NCBI GenBank assembly: GCA_036346225.1
Contig: JARFIW010000899.1
Location: forward strand, 1,488,001 to 1,552,000
Direction of reading: 5' to 3'
From: Platerodrilus igneus
Taxonomy: Eukaryota; Arthropoda; Insecta; Coleoptera; Lycidae
DNA length: 64,000 nt
Shown in pieces: positions 12,500 to 25,714 of this stretch; position 1 is the first letter of the stretch, and every line of letters starts with the position of its first letter. A program made the translations under genes and the position numbers. Below the pieces are notes generated by a model. The model did no database searches and was not told the DNA's origin. It worked only from the letters and a program-made list of their open reading frames with translations.

Positions 12500-13477
12500 A
12501 TTACCAACATTCAGGAAATTCCTAATTAGTAAAGATTACATGTCGAGATAAGGGACTAGAAAGAATATAGACAAGCGAACTCGTGAATTTAATAAAGGAC
12601 GAGCGCAGGTGGCTGTCTAATTAAGCAAGCTTAAATTTATAGAAATGTAACAATCCGTAAATTCAAATGAGTAGAAAACTGAAATGGTTTTTAAAGTAAA
12701 AAAGCAGTAAATTTTTAAATAAGAAATGGAAGGTAGCATGTTTTTAAATAGTGATAATACTTGCACTAAGGATGGTTAACGCCAAAAATGCTCTACAAAT
12801 GCTCTAATATTTTAATTTTAATAAAAAAATTTTACACGAATATAAAACATAGTTTCTCCTTTTGCATATGAAAAAAAAAACTAAAAATTTCTGTAAATAT
12901 TCGCTTAGTTCGCACTAAGATGCTACTACGATACTTCAAATTTTATAACTAAAGCTTGAGCGTTTACACCTCAGACCTATAGGAGTAGAAAATGAACAAC
13001 AATCAAACTATATCGATTTTCAAGGCAACGTCAAGAGATGTACAAACTTATCTCTGCTCGATTCGAATGTTTGCAATTCGGTTAGTTATAGTTTTAGTTA
13101 CTGAATATTATTGGGTGCGGTACGCACATCATACGTGAGCCGTACACGCGTTGTCAAGTACAATAATGATGAGCTTGCTTCTAATCGATTGTATATTTCC
13201 CTCCAACGAAGTCTTATCTAAAATATAAAACCAATATATGCAACTGTCCCTATAAATACAAAGTAACTTTACTTTAAAATGCCAATTGCTTAATATAAAA
13301 CAATTTTGCGCTGCTATAAGGCAGTTTATAGATTCTATATGTGACTGGAAAAACTCGTGTAGAAATAATATTTTATTTCTTGAAGTAGAAAAAATTAGAA
13401 CATTTCATTAAAAACAAGAACCCACGTCAAATGCAGGATATCGAGTAAGAAATGGTTGTATTTTCTCTAATTCATTA

Positions 13478-13516
13478 ACTATATATACATGTCGATTTCA
13501 GGTAAAATTATCAGCC
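13478..13516 (+). promoter_or_regulatory. Candidate core promoter of the SDR gene
   Basis: A TATATATA run begins near 13480, and an arthropod initiator-like TCAG lies at 13511, about 30 bp downstream, the expected spacing. The predicted 5' UTR of about 110 bp leads directly to the ATG at 13625 with no upstream ATG noticed. TATA-like strings are common in such AT-rich DNA, so the spacing and the unbroken leader are the main support. Confidence 0.4.
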
Positions 13517-13624
13517 TGTGGTCAATCAATACTAATAGAACTTCGTTTAATTAATCCAGAGAAAATAATAATTACACTTTCGTTTAGAAGAAAGTGAAAA
13601 GAACTAGTTACTTGTATTCACAAC

Positions 13625-13723
13625 ATGGATTACGATATTAGAAACAAAGTGGTTCTAATTACTGGTGGCGCAACCGGAATTGGATTTGCTTGTGTACAGG
13701 AACTGCTACGGAATGGGGCAAGG
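13625..13723 (+). CDS. SDR (15-hydroxyprostaglandin dehydrogenase-like), exon 1
   Basis: First coding exon (33 residues) of a 267-residue NAD(P)-dependent short-chain dehydrogenase/reductase assembled from five exons: 13625-13723, 29176-29302, 29352-29458, 60911-61248 and 61298-61430. Seen: the ATG is the first in frame, residues 13-20 read TGGATGIG (coenzyme-binding TGxxxGxG), and the exon ends on a whole codon before GTAAGG. The length fits the classical SDR family (about 250-270 residues). Known: insect homologues named 15-PGDH-like oxidise secondary alcohols with NAD(P) in the cytosol. The natural substrate here is unknown and prostaglandin activity is not shown. No signal peptide or membrane segment is visible. 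The 15.5-kb intron that follows is full of repeats. The family call is confident; the substrate is inference. Confidence 0.9.
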
Positions 13724-14399
13724 GTAAGGAAATTATTTTAATAACTAATGACGCAACTATCTCGACATGTAATACTTTGCTCTAGTGCCAAATACAAGAT
13801 TATATTGCAAGTCACCCAGTGGACATACGAAAATTTGGGTCATGTGATTTTTAACTGAATAATTTTAGGTGAATCAAAATAAAGTACTCGACTATCCAAA
13901 TTTACTAAAAACTAAATATTTCTTTTGTAAAATATGTCAAGAAAAATCATGACAATAAATCAGTAAGCGGACAGATAATTTCTACAATCATTAAGGTTAT
14001 ATGATAGGTAAGTCACCAACATTAGACACCCGTAGATTATTTGGACCGCAATATGGGAACTCTGGAAAAACAACAGGATGTTAAAATTGAAATAGCACTA
14101 CATTTCTTTTCTTTTTGGATAAAAGTAGTGGGATGTTATACAGTTTCAAAGATTTGCATAAAAATTATTCCATTAAAATAAATTTTAAAAACAAAATTTA
14201 TTCGGGAAATCATAATTTTCACGAATGGACACCAAGTTTATATAGAAAAATATCTTCATTATAATGAAAGTACTCGGTAATGCACTTAACAGAATAACCA
14301 CGCGGCATGTCGTAATAGACTCCCCAATTAACATAACACTACTCACATTCGTACTCGCATAGAGACAAATATGCACACAAACTTAACTACCTACCCTAC
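13724..14399. other. Start of SDR intron 1, nothing recognised
   Basis: AT-rich intron sequence without a supported feature. Confidence 0.4.
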
Positions 14400-14510
14400 A
14401 AACACAACATCTCAATATACATTATATTTTCATATACATGTACGCATGTACACACGTTCGCAAGCAAAGTGCATACACACATTCACGCACATACGAAACC
14501 GCACATTGTA
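14400..14510. repeat. Short copy of CA-rich repeat
   Basis: About 75 bp near 14430-14505 match 21107-21180: CGCATGTACACACG and a GCAAGCAAAGTGCATACACAC-like run. It is a fragment of the CA-rich field found further down the intron. Confidence 0.55.
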
Positions 14511-17500
14511 ACGTTCCATTTATTTTGTTACCTTATATTAGAGAAATATGTATATAAAGTCCCTTAATTTGTGTAAATAATTCATCAGTTTAAAATATAA
14601 CAAAGAGCGCATTGCCCGCACATCCCTTCATAATTTCGACAGTTTTTTTTTGGAGGTAATCAAAAAGGCGGAGGTCTGTGACGTTTAGGAGTTAAGTTTG
14701 TCAAGTGGAGTTTGTGATATAAATGAAATCGCTTAGAGCGGATTTATTCAGTTCGTACATGAAATATGTTGAAACTGACTTTTCAAAGAGCACCACGTTG
14801 TGTGCCAGTGAAACTATATTTTTTCTATCTCTATATCTGGCCTCACGCATCAGCGTCAGTGTTACTAATTTTCTAAATGGGCGCCAGAGAACAAAGTTTT
14901 CCGACACAGCTAAGAGTCTATTCCTTGCGCAGAGCTATGAGAAATGGGGGGGGGGGGAGTCGAAATCTGTTTGTAGGTCAAACTTAAACTAAACCAAATA
15001 GGCGCCACCAAGTCCTGACTTAATTATGATAATTGCATGGCATATTTCTAAGGGCGGACGTGGAGACCCAAAGAAAAAAAGATCGCATTCGCTGACAAAA
15101 ACCTGTCTTAATAAAATAAGACGCAGCTCCTGTAAGAAATTGTAATAGTTAAATACATAAAAGAGTGGAACACTATTTGTGTCCAGCAAAAATACATAAA
15201 GAAGTAGTAAAAAGGTATTTCCAATATAAAGTTGGCATCAAAGACCTACTCATAAGGATGTTAGCTTTATGTGATTAGATTTGATCATACTTGATCAAAA
15301 TAAAAAACTTTAATCCTGAACCAATTGTTTACTAAAAAGAATTTCTTTTAAAATAATATGATTTGTAACAAAAATTTAATCAATAACTGTATCAATCTAT
15401 AGCTTTCAACTTCATGTTTATCTTAATTATTTTTAATCAAATACTTTACAGTATAACATGAACTTGTTATACAAATAGGATTCCGAACTGTGCAGATCTG
15501 TTCAGGCGGATGACAAATTAATAAGTTCTAAAAATGTTAGCATTCAAGTTTTCTAAATTACATATGCAAGTTTTAATTTATATAAAGCTGATCACAAAAA
15601 TAGACGTGTTTACATCTCTTGTACTAAAGCTGTTCGAGGCACTTGCCTTCAAAAATACATCTGTCAGCAGTACACAGCAGAAAAATATACGACGTAAGTA
15701 ACACCTTTTGACGTTACCGACGATTCATAATGAACCACGCGTGTTGTTTTCTTAAAACATCAAATCAGTAAACTTTAGTTTTAATACTGGAAAATCCAGC
15801 TCAGCAATTAGTTGAAACTTTTACAATATTCATGCTTTTACGCATTAAAACAAATTAACGTGTTCCTAGTTTGAAACACATAAAAAGAACTTATCGCTAT
15901 CTACGAACCAAAACTGCATTTGTCGCATTGTTGCAAGGAAAGATGAGATCCTCGTTATTTCAAGCAACGATAACAGCGTTGTAGTGTGAACACCAAATTC
16001 ATCCAAAACAACTTCTACTATGAATTCGTCCCACGTGTCGAATCAAATCCTGTTACAATATATTCTGCAGCCGTTGTAATCCTGAAGTTGAATTACGCCG
16101 CCTTCCAAAGGTAGCATCTTTACATTGTCCTTGTGTGTCTTAAAAGTTTGCAACGCAAATGTCGTCTTCTAAAAATTGCTTTCTAAATTTCGTATTCTAA
16201 ATTTCGTGTTCTAAGAGTTGCATTGTAAGTTGTTGTATTATAAGTTGTCGCGCTAAATAAATTATCTCAAATTAAACAAGTTAACAAACTATATACGTTA
16301 CCGACCGTTATTCGAAGAAGTGTTCACTCATTGAAGTGGATTCGCAAATTGCCGGCCTGCAATCTAGGGTACATGTTATTGCTTCTACTACATGTGGCCG
16401 ACTGTTTACAAAATTAGCTCGGGCGGCCGAGGCGTCCGGGGAGCCGTCAAACAGAGATGTGTTTGTAAATAGCTGTAGATGACACAGATATTTAACCACA
16501 AGTAGAATACCAAAGGACGATGCGGCTTTAACGTATTACTTTTGTTTGTTGAATGCAATTTACTATTGTTGTTAATAAAATTGTTATATTATTCTCGCAA
16601 TTTTATGGAGGGATTTATTATCAAAAATAAAATTGTTACAATGTAGTTACAATATCACAGTTAATCGATCGTTTATTTTGGTGGTTCAGGGAAAGTTATA
16701 ATACAAGTGCCGAGTTTTGATTGTTGATCTTCGCTAATAGCGTCACGTGCTGCACGTGGTTAATCATTCTGTTGTAGGTTGAGGCATCCTCTTTTGTTGT
16801 TTACGTTTTAGAAGTAATAATTAATGCCAATGAATTTGGGAGTTACTGTCTGGAGGATGAATGGAAATCTCGTTACGGTTGCGGTAGGCCCGTAATATAA
16901 CCCAGTTGTTGGGGATCAAGTAATAGATTAATTGTCACGTGTTTGAAAGTAGAAAACTCGACACCCTCACAGTGTTGACTGGTACAATCCACCTTACAAG
17001 GTAAGCGACTGTATTCGTAGATTTTACAGTGCAGCCCCAAATACGTCGATTATAATTGAATGTTTGTGTAATTAAACTAAGCACAACCCGTACATGAAGT
17101 TGTGTTAATCCCTTATCACCGAGTCCTAAAGTGTGTGCGCTTTATTGATACTTTACCGTTGTCGTGAACAACAAACACATTTAACTAGTATAAATAGTTA
17201 AACCATATTATTCCTATTTAACGTAATATTTAAGACAGTTGTACTGAAACTTCCATTTATTCAAAATTATTATGATTACATATTTGCTGAATTAAGATCA
17301 CAATTTACATTTTGAATTGGAAGTTATTGTTGCCGTTATATTAGTAGCGTAGGGTTGCATGCACACGGCGTCCTACGCATTACGTTTCAAATATTTTATT
17401 AGTTACTGTGTAAGTAGAGCAAGTGGGGGTGTCATGTGCACTCAACTCCACCTTAATTTTATTACACATTACTTTACTGGCCAGTACACTTTATAGTAAT

Positions 17501-17999
17501 AATAATTGTATGCCATTTACTTTATCGACAATATTACTTGTGGTAATGTTTACATTTACTTGTTCATATATGCATGTGCCATATTTGTTTATGTAACCAA
17601 CCCATGTATTTATTTCAGTCGTTGGGATTTGTTAATAGAATTAAGTAAAGTTGTCTACGTGCATTATTTTAGTAAGAAGTTTATGTTAGTAGGGTGAATT
17701 CAACCTCTCTACTCTGCGAGATTTTCTGAGGATTTTATGTTAAATATTGAGCAGCAAGGAGTCTACCGACCAGTGACGAGATTCTCCTTTTGTCATCTTA
17801 GCATTGCGACATTACTGGTGGTGCCCACCCGATTTTTGACGTTTTACCGAATTCACATCTCGTTATAATTGTCATCTTAGGGCATTTAGAAATCCCAATC
17901 TACGACTTTTGTCTGACCTACCCCTCATCGGCTAGAGCTAGGCCGCTCACGGGTCCCGATCCGTCCCTTGGGGTCGTAGTGCTGAATTGGCCCGTAACA
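14511..17999. other. Intron 1, mostly unassigned
   Basis: Contains an 11-bp G run (14946-14957 region), AT-rich sequence, and a GC-richer patch at 16310-16500 whose minus open frame (63 codons) is unrecognised. I considered an LTR at 16051-16640 and rejected it. Confidence 0.35.
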
Positions 18000-18924
18000 A
18001 CATACGCACGGGTAAGCTCGCATGCATATGCATGAACGTATGAACATACGCGCGGGCAACACACTCACAGAAGCACATACCCGATATATATATGAAAATA
18101 CACACATACTCAGTCACAACAAACCCTTCCACGCATACACTTACAGGAGCGCACTGCTAGAAGCGCGCGGGCACACAAAGATGTGCTCACACACGCATCA
18201 AAATGCGCGCACTCGTAAGAACGCAAATGCACGTATATGTGATTTACACACGCTACCCGCACATTGGTACATTCGCACACATACGTACATAGGTATGCAA
18301 ACCAACGCATACATGCATGCACGTCTTCATGCAGCACACAACTACTCACACGCCCGTACATGTATACATACGTACATAGCCGCTCCTACATATATATTTC
18401 CATATCCACACATACACGAGTGCACACACGGCACGTGTAAAGCGCATACGCCCAATTGTACGTACTCATACAGGCGCGCACAAGCACAGGCAACCACGCA
18501 TACACGTATGCATCTAGGTATGCGCACATCTACTTACTTATACGCATGCAGGTGCACATGCACATACAAACACATGACAGCACTTACGCACACGCGTTCA
18601 AGGGCAAATGCACACACGCAAAACACACATACGCACACTCGCTCACGCACACACCGACATACATGCACTACGCACATACGCACGCATGTACAAATTATCA
18701 CTTACACACATGCACAACCAAAACGTCTCCACATACATATGTATTCGTATGCGCCTATACACATACGCACATCAATGTAAATCGAGAAGCAAGTACAAAA
18801 TCGGATATGCATATACGTACACGCAAGCAGACCCGCACACGTTCGCACACACATAAACCTTAAATTAAACGCCATTCACGCACGCACACCTTCAAGCACA
18901 CACGCACGCTAACTTATATGTGTG

Positions 18925-18927
<3 letters not shown>
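18000..18927. repeat. CA-rich complex repeat field, copy 1
   Basis: Dense CACACGCATACG-type sequence. It aligns block by block with 21170-22020 (both hold GGGCAACAC with CACAGAAGC, then AAAATGCGCGCACTCGTAAG and CATGCATGCACGT). The strand composition yields a 252-codon open frame of H and T repeats and several opposite-strand C and V frames. These are composition artefacts and not genes. Confidence 0.75.
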
Positions 18928-18963
<36 letters not shown>

Positions 18964-18990
18964 ATATATATATATATATATATATATATT
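18928..18990. repeat. TA microsatellite
   Basis: About 60 bp of (TA)n with one TC interruption. Confidence 0.85.
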
Positions 18991-18994
18991 GCTA

Positions 18995-19220
18995 TGATAC
19001 ACTCTAAATTATCGTGCTCCTACGTTGTGCGCCTTATTAATTTTGCTATGAACTGCCGGAATTATCGAACCCCTATGTTGGGCTGTTATATTATTTCCTA
19101 TGTACTCTAAATTATTCGCGCTCCATCATTTGGACGACCATTTTAATATTTACTATGAATAAACAAGATTGTAATTATCTCCTCCGACGTTGGGCTGTCT
19201 TATTAATATTGCTATCAATT
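18995..19220. repeat. Degenerate 54-bp tandem repeat
   Basis: About four units of 52-58 bp sharing a ctctaaattat / gctcctacgttg / ttattaatattgctat pattern. Confidence 0.45.
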
Positions 19221-20868
19221 CTCTCCAGAAACTTAACTGCATTTTATCTTGAAGCAACCTTGTCTGCCAATAGCAAAATTCGATACGTTACCGCCTTACT
19301 TGTTATCAATTTCCTATTCAACTCGTAGCTCCTCCTTGAACTATTTAAATCTTATGACCTCGGCTAGCATTTATTTGGAATTATAAAATTCAGTTAATTT
19401 CGACTTTATATAATGAAACCAATATATTATGTACAGCTTTTGTAAATTACTTGAAATACACTTTTCAATTAGTTAATGTTGTAAATTTCATTTATTAAAC
19501 ATCATATCCTATTTACTCAAAACCCAAAGTCACCAAAAAAACCTATTATCCTTATCAACGAAGCGTAGAACGTTCTAAACCTGTTATCATATTACTCACT
19601 TTATACTTATGCAACTTCTTTTGTTGACTTTTTCACATTCATATTATATTAAGCAAATTCAATATTCAAAATAAAAAATATATAGAAAAATAAAATGTCT
19701 TATAACTAAAAATCTGACCTGGTCTATTTTCTTCACATCGACGCTTCCATTTGCATAAAAATTATCTTCCCCCAATTCAAGATTACATTTAAATTATTGC
19801 CATTACCCTATGGACTACCATTATTAATTTATGCACCCCAATTTATTGTCGTTTCATTTCAGACTTATTACTTCTTATCAATCAATTTCCTCAAACTTAG
19901 AATAGAATTCTTATTATCATTGTCCTCTGACTTGAAATCGTAGTTTATTTTCCCCAGACTTCAAAATTGTATTACTGTTCTCCCAGACTTCAAAACCGTT
20001 TAATCGGCAATTATAGTTTTCATCTTGGCACTTATTTTATCTTTCACTTTTAAAATTATTACGTATTACTTTATTTCATAGCGGCGCACTTCGGCCTTTG
20101 TTGAGTTGCAAACTGACTTCCTTATCACTGTACCTGCTAATATATTATTGAATTCCCACTCCGTCAGTGGGTATGGTCTAGAACTCGTCGCTTATTTGTG
20201 ACCAATCAAATAATTACATTCAAAGTAGTTTCTGATGTAATTCTCCACGATTCCCAATAATTGTAACCTGCTTCAAGCTGTCTTCGTTATCAACATGCTG
20301 TGTTTTGATAGATCTAATTGCTTTTCCATAAACAACTGATGCAATTCGACTTTTAATTTTCATATTTACATGTTATTCACGCAATTTTAATCTCCTTTCT
20401 TATCAAAAATGGTTAGCTATTTGTACGTATTTATATTAGCTACCTGAAGCTCTATTTCTATCTCCGTATTAATCTAATTGTTTGGTACTCTTTTGAATGC
20501 GTGTCTAATTACACTTTATCGTTTACTTATAAATATACGCGTGCTTCCACTGAAAGATATCATTACTTGCTTTACCTAAATTAACTAAACTTTATCTACA
20601 GGGTATTAAATATTTACTATTTACATAATGCATGTGTTCCTTGTTTCTACGCTCACTATGCGTCTTCCTATGTTTATCTGCGTCGCTTAAAACTATTTAT
20701 ACTTTATATACAGGGTGTTGACTGCTTACTATTTACAAACTATCTCCATTTCTCAATTCTTTCCTAAATAAATGCAGTTTTCTGCTGCCTATGGTAATTT
20801 CTCATTTCTAAATGACCTTTACTATAAAGTACCCCCTTAAACAACCCCTTATCACAGCAATATATATC
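19221..20868. other. Pyrimidine-rich intron DNA with weak short repeats
   Basis: Scattered repeats of CCCAGACTTCAAAA (19950-20000), and a pair of TTTATMTACAGGGT boxes at 20590 and 20704 about 112 bp apart. No gene seen. Confidence 0.35.
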
Positions 20869-21103
20869 CCTTTTGTGCGCATAGGGTTTTGCTAACGCAT
20901 ACACGCACGTACGCATATATGTAGACATGCGTGATCGTGTTTATTCACGTACCCAGTCGCCATATGCATAAACACAATACGTCTCCAATGGAGAAATATA
21001 TATGTAAAACTTTCTATATGTAAAAGAGCCAAAAATCCAATAAATAGAACTGTGGCTCGATATATGCTTCTATTTTGATACAGTTAATTGATACACTAGG
21101 GCT
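20869..21103 (+). repeat. 235-bp direct repeat, left copy
   Basis: Nearly identical to 22120-22363. Shared strings are GCATAGGGTTTT, ATATGTAGACATGCGTGATC, CGTCTCCAATGGAGAAATAT and AATCCAATAAATAGAACTGT. The two copies bracket the second CA-rich field. Confidence 0.85.
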
Positions 21104-22119
21104 ACAAATATACATGCACGCATGTACACACGCCGCAAGCAAAGTACACACACACATATACGCACATAGGAAAACGCACACACGCACGCATAAGCTCGAA
21201 TGCATGTGCATGAGCGTATGAACACGCGCGCGGGCAACACTCACAGAAGCGCATACCCAATATATTTATATATATATATATATGAAAATATACCCCTACT
21301 CAGTCACCGCCCCCCCTCACTACACGCACACGCGTACACGGGCGCACAGATAGAAGCGCGCGGGCACACAAAGATGGGCACAAACACGCATCAAAATGCG
21401 CGCACTCGTAAGAACGCAAATACACATATGCATGACCTACACACGCTACCTGCGCATTGGTACATACGCACACATACGTACATAGGTATACAAACCAACG
21501 TATACATGCATGCACGTGTTCATGCAGCACACAACTGCTCACACTCCCGTACATGCATACATACGTGCATAGCTGCTCCTACACATATATTTCCATATAC
21601 ACATATACACGAGTGCACACACGTCACGTGTAGAGCGCGCACGTCCAATTGTACGTACTCATACACACGTGCAGAAGCACAGGCAATCACATATACACAC
21701 ACGTATGCATGTAAGTACACAGATATGCATATCCACTCACTTATACGCACGCACGTACACATGCACATACCAACACATGACCGCACTTTCGCACACGTAC
21801 GCGCCCAGGTGCATATGCATACGCGCAAGACATATACACGCAAGCACACATTAGCACATGCACACACGCACAAGCAGAAACGCCTCCACATACACATTTA
21901 TCCGCATGCACCTATATACCTACGCACATCAGTGCAAATCCATAAGTAAGCACATAAGTGCATTTGTATATACACACGCGCAAGCAGATCCGCACACACC
22001 ACACGCTTAAACACGCATAAACTTTAAATCAAACGCCATACGCGCACGTACGCCTTCAAGTACATGCGCAAACATCTACTCATGCGCACGCTCCCGTACA
22101 TGTGTGCATATTTACATAC
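21104..22119. repeat. CA-rich complex repeat field, copy 2
   Basis: Second copy of the field at 18000-18927. It again yields long low-complexity frames (for example 21200-21949) with no coding meaning. Confidence 0.75.
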
Positions 22120-22363
22120 CCTTTTCGTACGCATAGGGTTTTTCTAACGCATATACACGCACGTGCGCATATATGTAGACATGCGTGATCGTGTTTATTC
22201 ACGCACCCAGCCGCCAAATGCATAAACACAATACGTCTCCAATGGAGAAATATACATGTCAAACTTTCTATATGTAAAAGAGCCGAAAAATCCAATAAAT
22301 AGAACTGTGGTTCGATATATACTTCTATTTTGATACAGTTAATTGATAGATTGGAGTTACAAA
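22120..22363 (+). repeat. 235-bp direct repeat, right copy
   Basis: Partner of 20869-21103, implying a segmental duplication of about 1.25 kb that includes the CA-rich field. Confidence 0.85.
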
Positions 22364-22529
22364 TCCCTTTCATCTTAACCTACAATTGATTTTCCAATGC
22401 TTTATCCGAAGGTACTACATTGGTCAAGAAGCGGGCTTTTTATCGGTGTGAAATTAGAGGCCAATTTCCAGCAACCATTTTTTCTAGAAACTATTTTCAA
22501 AGTAACGTAAAAAACGACTTTGTTACGCT

Positions 22530-24120
22530 CCCTTTCTGTCAGCGTACTTAAATTGCATCGTTCTTGGCTCGCCGGTCGTATAAATTTAGTTCCTTATGTT
22601 ATTATCCAAGTCGAGATAATAGACGATCAGAGGTTTTGGGTAACAACTACTTTATATAAACAGATTGGGAGTGTAGCTCTTATTCCATTGAAGGAAGGAT
22701 GCTTTCTAGGCGAACGTGTTTGGTCGGCCGCACGTGCGTTTTACGGAACATTGACGGACGGACTTAGTGATTACACGTGCTTTACCAATTGTGTTTTTAG
22801 TTGATTTTCTTTTGAAAAAAAGTTGTAGAACTTGCTAAACTTGACCGATTCTTCTTAGGATTAATGTGTGTGCGATCTAGTTTAGTGTTCCTTTTTTTTT
22901 ATCAGAGTGAGTGCAATAAACTTGTACAGAATTTTTAAAGGATTAACGATATTTTTTTCTTGACCACTTTCAAGTTGTTTGCTGTTCAAAATGATCGCCA
23001 TCGTATTACAACGTATTGTAGAGTCCAAAACGAGAGTGTCAGACACCGCTTCTAGTGTTCCATCAGTTATGTGATTGTGTAGATTTCGTACAACAAAAAA
23101 ACAACTTAAAATACAAGAACGGTAACTACAAACAAGTAAATACGATGTACAGTTCGTTTTTTTCTTAGTGTAAGATACTTATTTAGTTGTCAACATATTA
23201 ATTAGCAAATTAATTCTGTAACATGCTTTCCCATTTTCCTTTGAAATGAAGTTACAGACATATCTTCGTGCACTACCTCTCTTAACAATACTGTTGGACA
23301 TTTAAGGTAAAAACGTGGTTGGCAACTAACATTTTACAGTGATTCCAGCTTACAAATGACGTGGATTAATATTCGATTGCCGGTTGGTTTAACTAGGAAT
23401 AATTAAGTGAAATACGTAGGTGTGATTAGTGTAAAGTGTAATAAATTCAATCAACCCCATCACAGTCAAGGTTGAAGTACTTCATTAGTGCAGGACCTCG
23501 TGAATCCTACCCTTTAATTGCAAGGAAGCGTTACATGAAGAGATTGTTGTAAGTTGAACGATTTCATACTTGTTATTACTTTAAATATCTATCCGTTGTT
23601 TTGCAACATCCTTTGTCGTTTTGATACCTTTTACAATAGAATTTCATGCTATTAAAAAAAAAAAACAAAAAAAAAACAAAAAGAACAATCAACAATGCTG
23701 GATTACTCGCATCAATTGTGCTTACCTATTTTATCTTTTGATATAAGTTTGTTTGATTTATGGTTACTTGGTGTGTGAGGAAACGTTTCTGCTACTCCCC
23801 AATATTACCGTACTTTGTAATAAAAGTTTTGTAATGCCTTTATCGTTATTACATTATATAGATTATCCGAACAGTTTTTTTTACATCTTACAGAGTACGG
23901 AATAATTTATGCTTGATCAGCATACAATGCTTATTTTTTTTTATTTCAGGTTTGCTTGACTATTTTTATTGCAGGTATTGTCACTAATTCCTTACAGCCG
24001 CGTATTTTTTTTTATGATCTGCTTTCTACAAACCCCCACCCCCACCCCCAATCTCCGATTGAGCCCGGTCATTCCTTGACTTTTTTTGTGTTACGCACGG
24101 CTACGAGTCAACGTAACAAC
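22530..24120 (+). mobile_element. Family X internal module, copy X2
   Basis: Matches 9540-11060 of X1 in several blocks in the same order: a TTGCATCGTTCTTG block, AGGCGAACGTGTTTGGTCG, GTGTGCGATCTAGTTT, GAAATACGTAGGTGTGATTAG, CAATTGCAAGGAAGCGTTAC, and near the end CTCCGATTGAGCCCGGTCATT with GTTACGCACGGCTACGAG. The 5' cassette and 3' module seen in X1 are missing, so this is an incomplete copy. No intact coding frame was seen. Confidence 0.6.
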
Positions 24121-24209
24121 TTCCAAAATTACAGTTTCAACTATAGCCGTGTCACACTTATGGTCAAGACCTCCCTTAATGTACCTGTAAAAACAATATT
24201 CACTTACAA

Positions 24210-25705
24210 CTTGTAGGGGGTTCAAAATCTACCTATTAGAAATAACAGTATAAAATATCATAAACGGCAGAAGGCAATTGAGTTATATAGTCCTAATTGG
24301 CACGACGATGCTAAGGCAGTACTTTATGCAAATGATAAACCAAAATTCACTTGCAACCTGTACGGGCTTCAAAATCTACCACTAAAGAATATAAATATAA
24401 AAAACTAGAAATGACAGAAGGCAATCGAGATATATCTTCCGCGTTAGTAGAATGGCTGCTTAGATAGCATTTAATACAGGTGTGAAAACAAAGCTCACTT
24501 GCGACCCGCACGGGCTTCAAAATCTGCCCATAAAGTGTTCAAAATATAAAAAATAAAAAATAGCAGAAAGTAATCAAGTTACACCATTCCCATTTGCAGA
24601 ACGAATGCTATACAAATGTAAACACAAAATTCACTTGCGATCCGACCCGTGGTGGCTTCAAAATCTGCCCATCACTGATAAAAATATAAAAAATTTAAAA
24701 TGACAGAAGGCAATCGAGTTACACCTTCCGCGTTGGTAGAACGGATGCTTAGACAGCATTTAATACATGTGTGAAAACAAAGTTCACTTGTGACCCGTAG
24801 AGGCTTCTAAATCTGCCCATAAGGATATAAATATAAAAAAAATCAGAAATGGTAGAAAGCAACCGAGTTACATCCTATGCGTTGGTAAAACTGTGGCTAA
24901 GACGGCATTTAATACATGTGTGAAAACAAAATTTACTTGCGACCCGTAGGAGCTTCAACATCTGCCCATAACGGCTCAAAATATAAATAATCAAACCTAG
25001 CAGAAGGCAATGAAGGTACATCTTCCACATTGATAGAACGATTGCTAGTACTGCGTTTAATACAAACGTAAATACAAAATTCACTTGCGACCCCTAAGAA
25101 CTTCAAAATCTGCCGATAAGTGATAAAAATATAGAAAATCAGAAATGGCAGAAGGCAATCGAGTTACACCTTTCGCGTTGGTAGATGCTTAGACAGAATT
25201 TAATGCATGTGTGGAAACAAAGTTCACTTGCAACGCACAGGAGTTTCAAAATACAGAAATGGCAAAAGGTTTCGAGTAACACTTTCTCCAATGCCAGAAC
25301 GGTTGCTAAACCCGCGTTTAATACAACTATAAAAACAAAACTCACTTTAAACCCGTAAGAACTTCAAAATCTGTGCATAAAGGATAAAAATATATAAAAT
25401 CGTAAATGGCAGAAGGCATTCGAGTTAAGCCTTCTGCGTTGGAGCAACGGCTGCTAAGACAGCACCTAATGCATTTGTCTAAACAACGTTCACTTGGAAC
25501 CTGTAGGTGCCTCAAAATCTACCCATAAAAGATAAAAATATAGAAAATCAGAAATGGCAGAGAGCAGTAGAATTACACCGTCCACATTGGCAGAACGGTT
25601 TCTAAGATGGCACTTAATACACATGTAAAAACAAAATTCACCTGCGATCTGTAAGGGTTTCAAAATCTGCGCATAAATGGTAGAAATATAAAAAAATTAG
25701 AAATG
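24210..25705 (+). repeat. ~147-bp satellite-like tandem array
   Basis: Ten units. The landmark GGGCTTCAAAATCTGCCCATA recurs with variants near 24364, 24512, 24654, 24801, 24951, 25099, 25241, 25361, 25509 and 25659, giving spacings of 142-150 bp except for one shortened unit of 120 bp. Each unit also holds a TTCACTTGCGACCCG-like box, AATGGCAGAAGGCAATCGAG and a GTTGGTAGAACGG-like box. Units are diverged, so the array is old. It lies inside SDR intron 1. Confidence 0.85.
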
Positions 25706-25714
25706 AATTTTGAC

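Larger units (their letters stand above)
7672..13113 (+). mobile_element. Family X repeat, long copy (X1)
   Basis: Composite repeat defined by comparison within the window. The 5' cassette (7672-8310) and the end of the cassette (about 11950-12226) follow the same order of blocks as 42550-43830 and 46060-47250: GTTACGTTCA start, CTTCCTACAATAA, a GC-rich block ending in GGTGAGTG, AACTCGCCATT, a TTTCAG acceptor, then CTACTCACCG and a CGATGCACGTAGC-like box. Between the cassette parts lie an internal direct repeat (8548-9405 and 11099-11972) and a module shared with 22530-24120. The 3' module (12226-13113) repeats at 2732. Neither transposase nor reverse transcriptase was found inside. Family assignment is unresolved; the boundaries come only from where copies stop matching. 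Confidence 0.55.

Noticed and set aside
16051..16640. Possible solo LTR starting TGTTACA and ending TTGTTACA
   Set aside because: The ends are direct and not inverse complements, no target duplication was seen, and there is no second copy in the window.
18022..18863. A 252-codon plus frame and overlapping H/T-rich frames as possible proteins
   Set aside because: Pure CA-rich repeat composition. Opposite strands and other frames are open as well, and the second copy has a different, frame-shifted set.
24210..25705. CRISPR-like regular array
   Set aside because: The whole ~147-bp unit repeats, not a short repeat with unique spacers, and the context is a eukaryotic intron.
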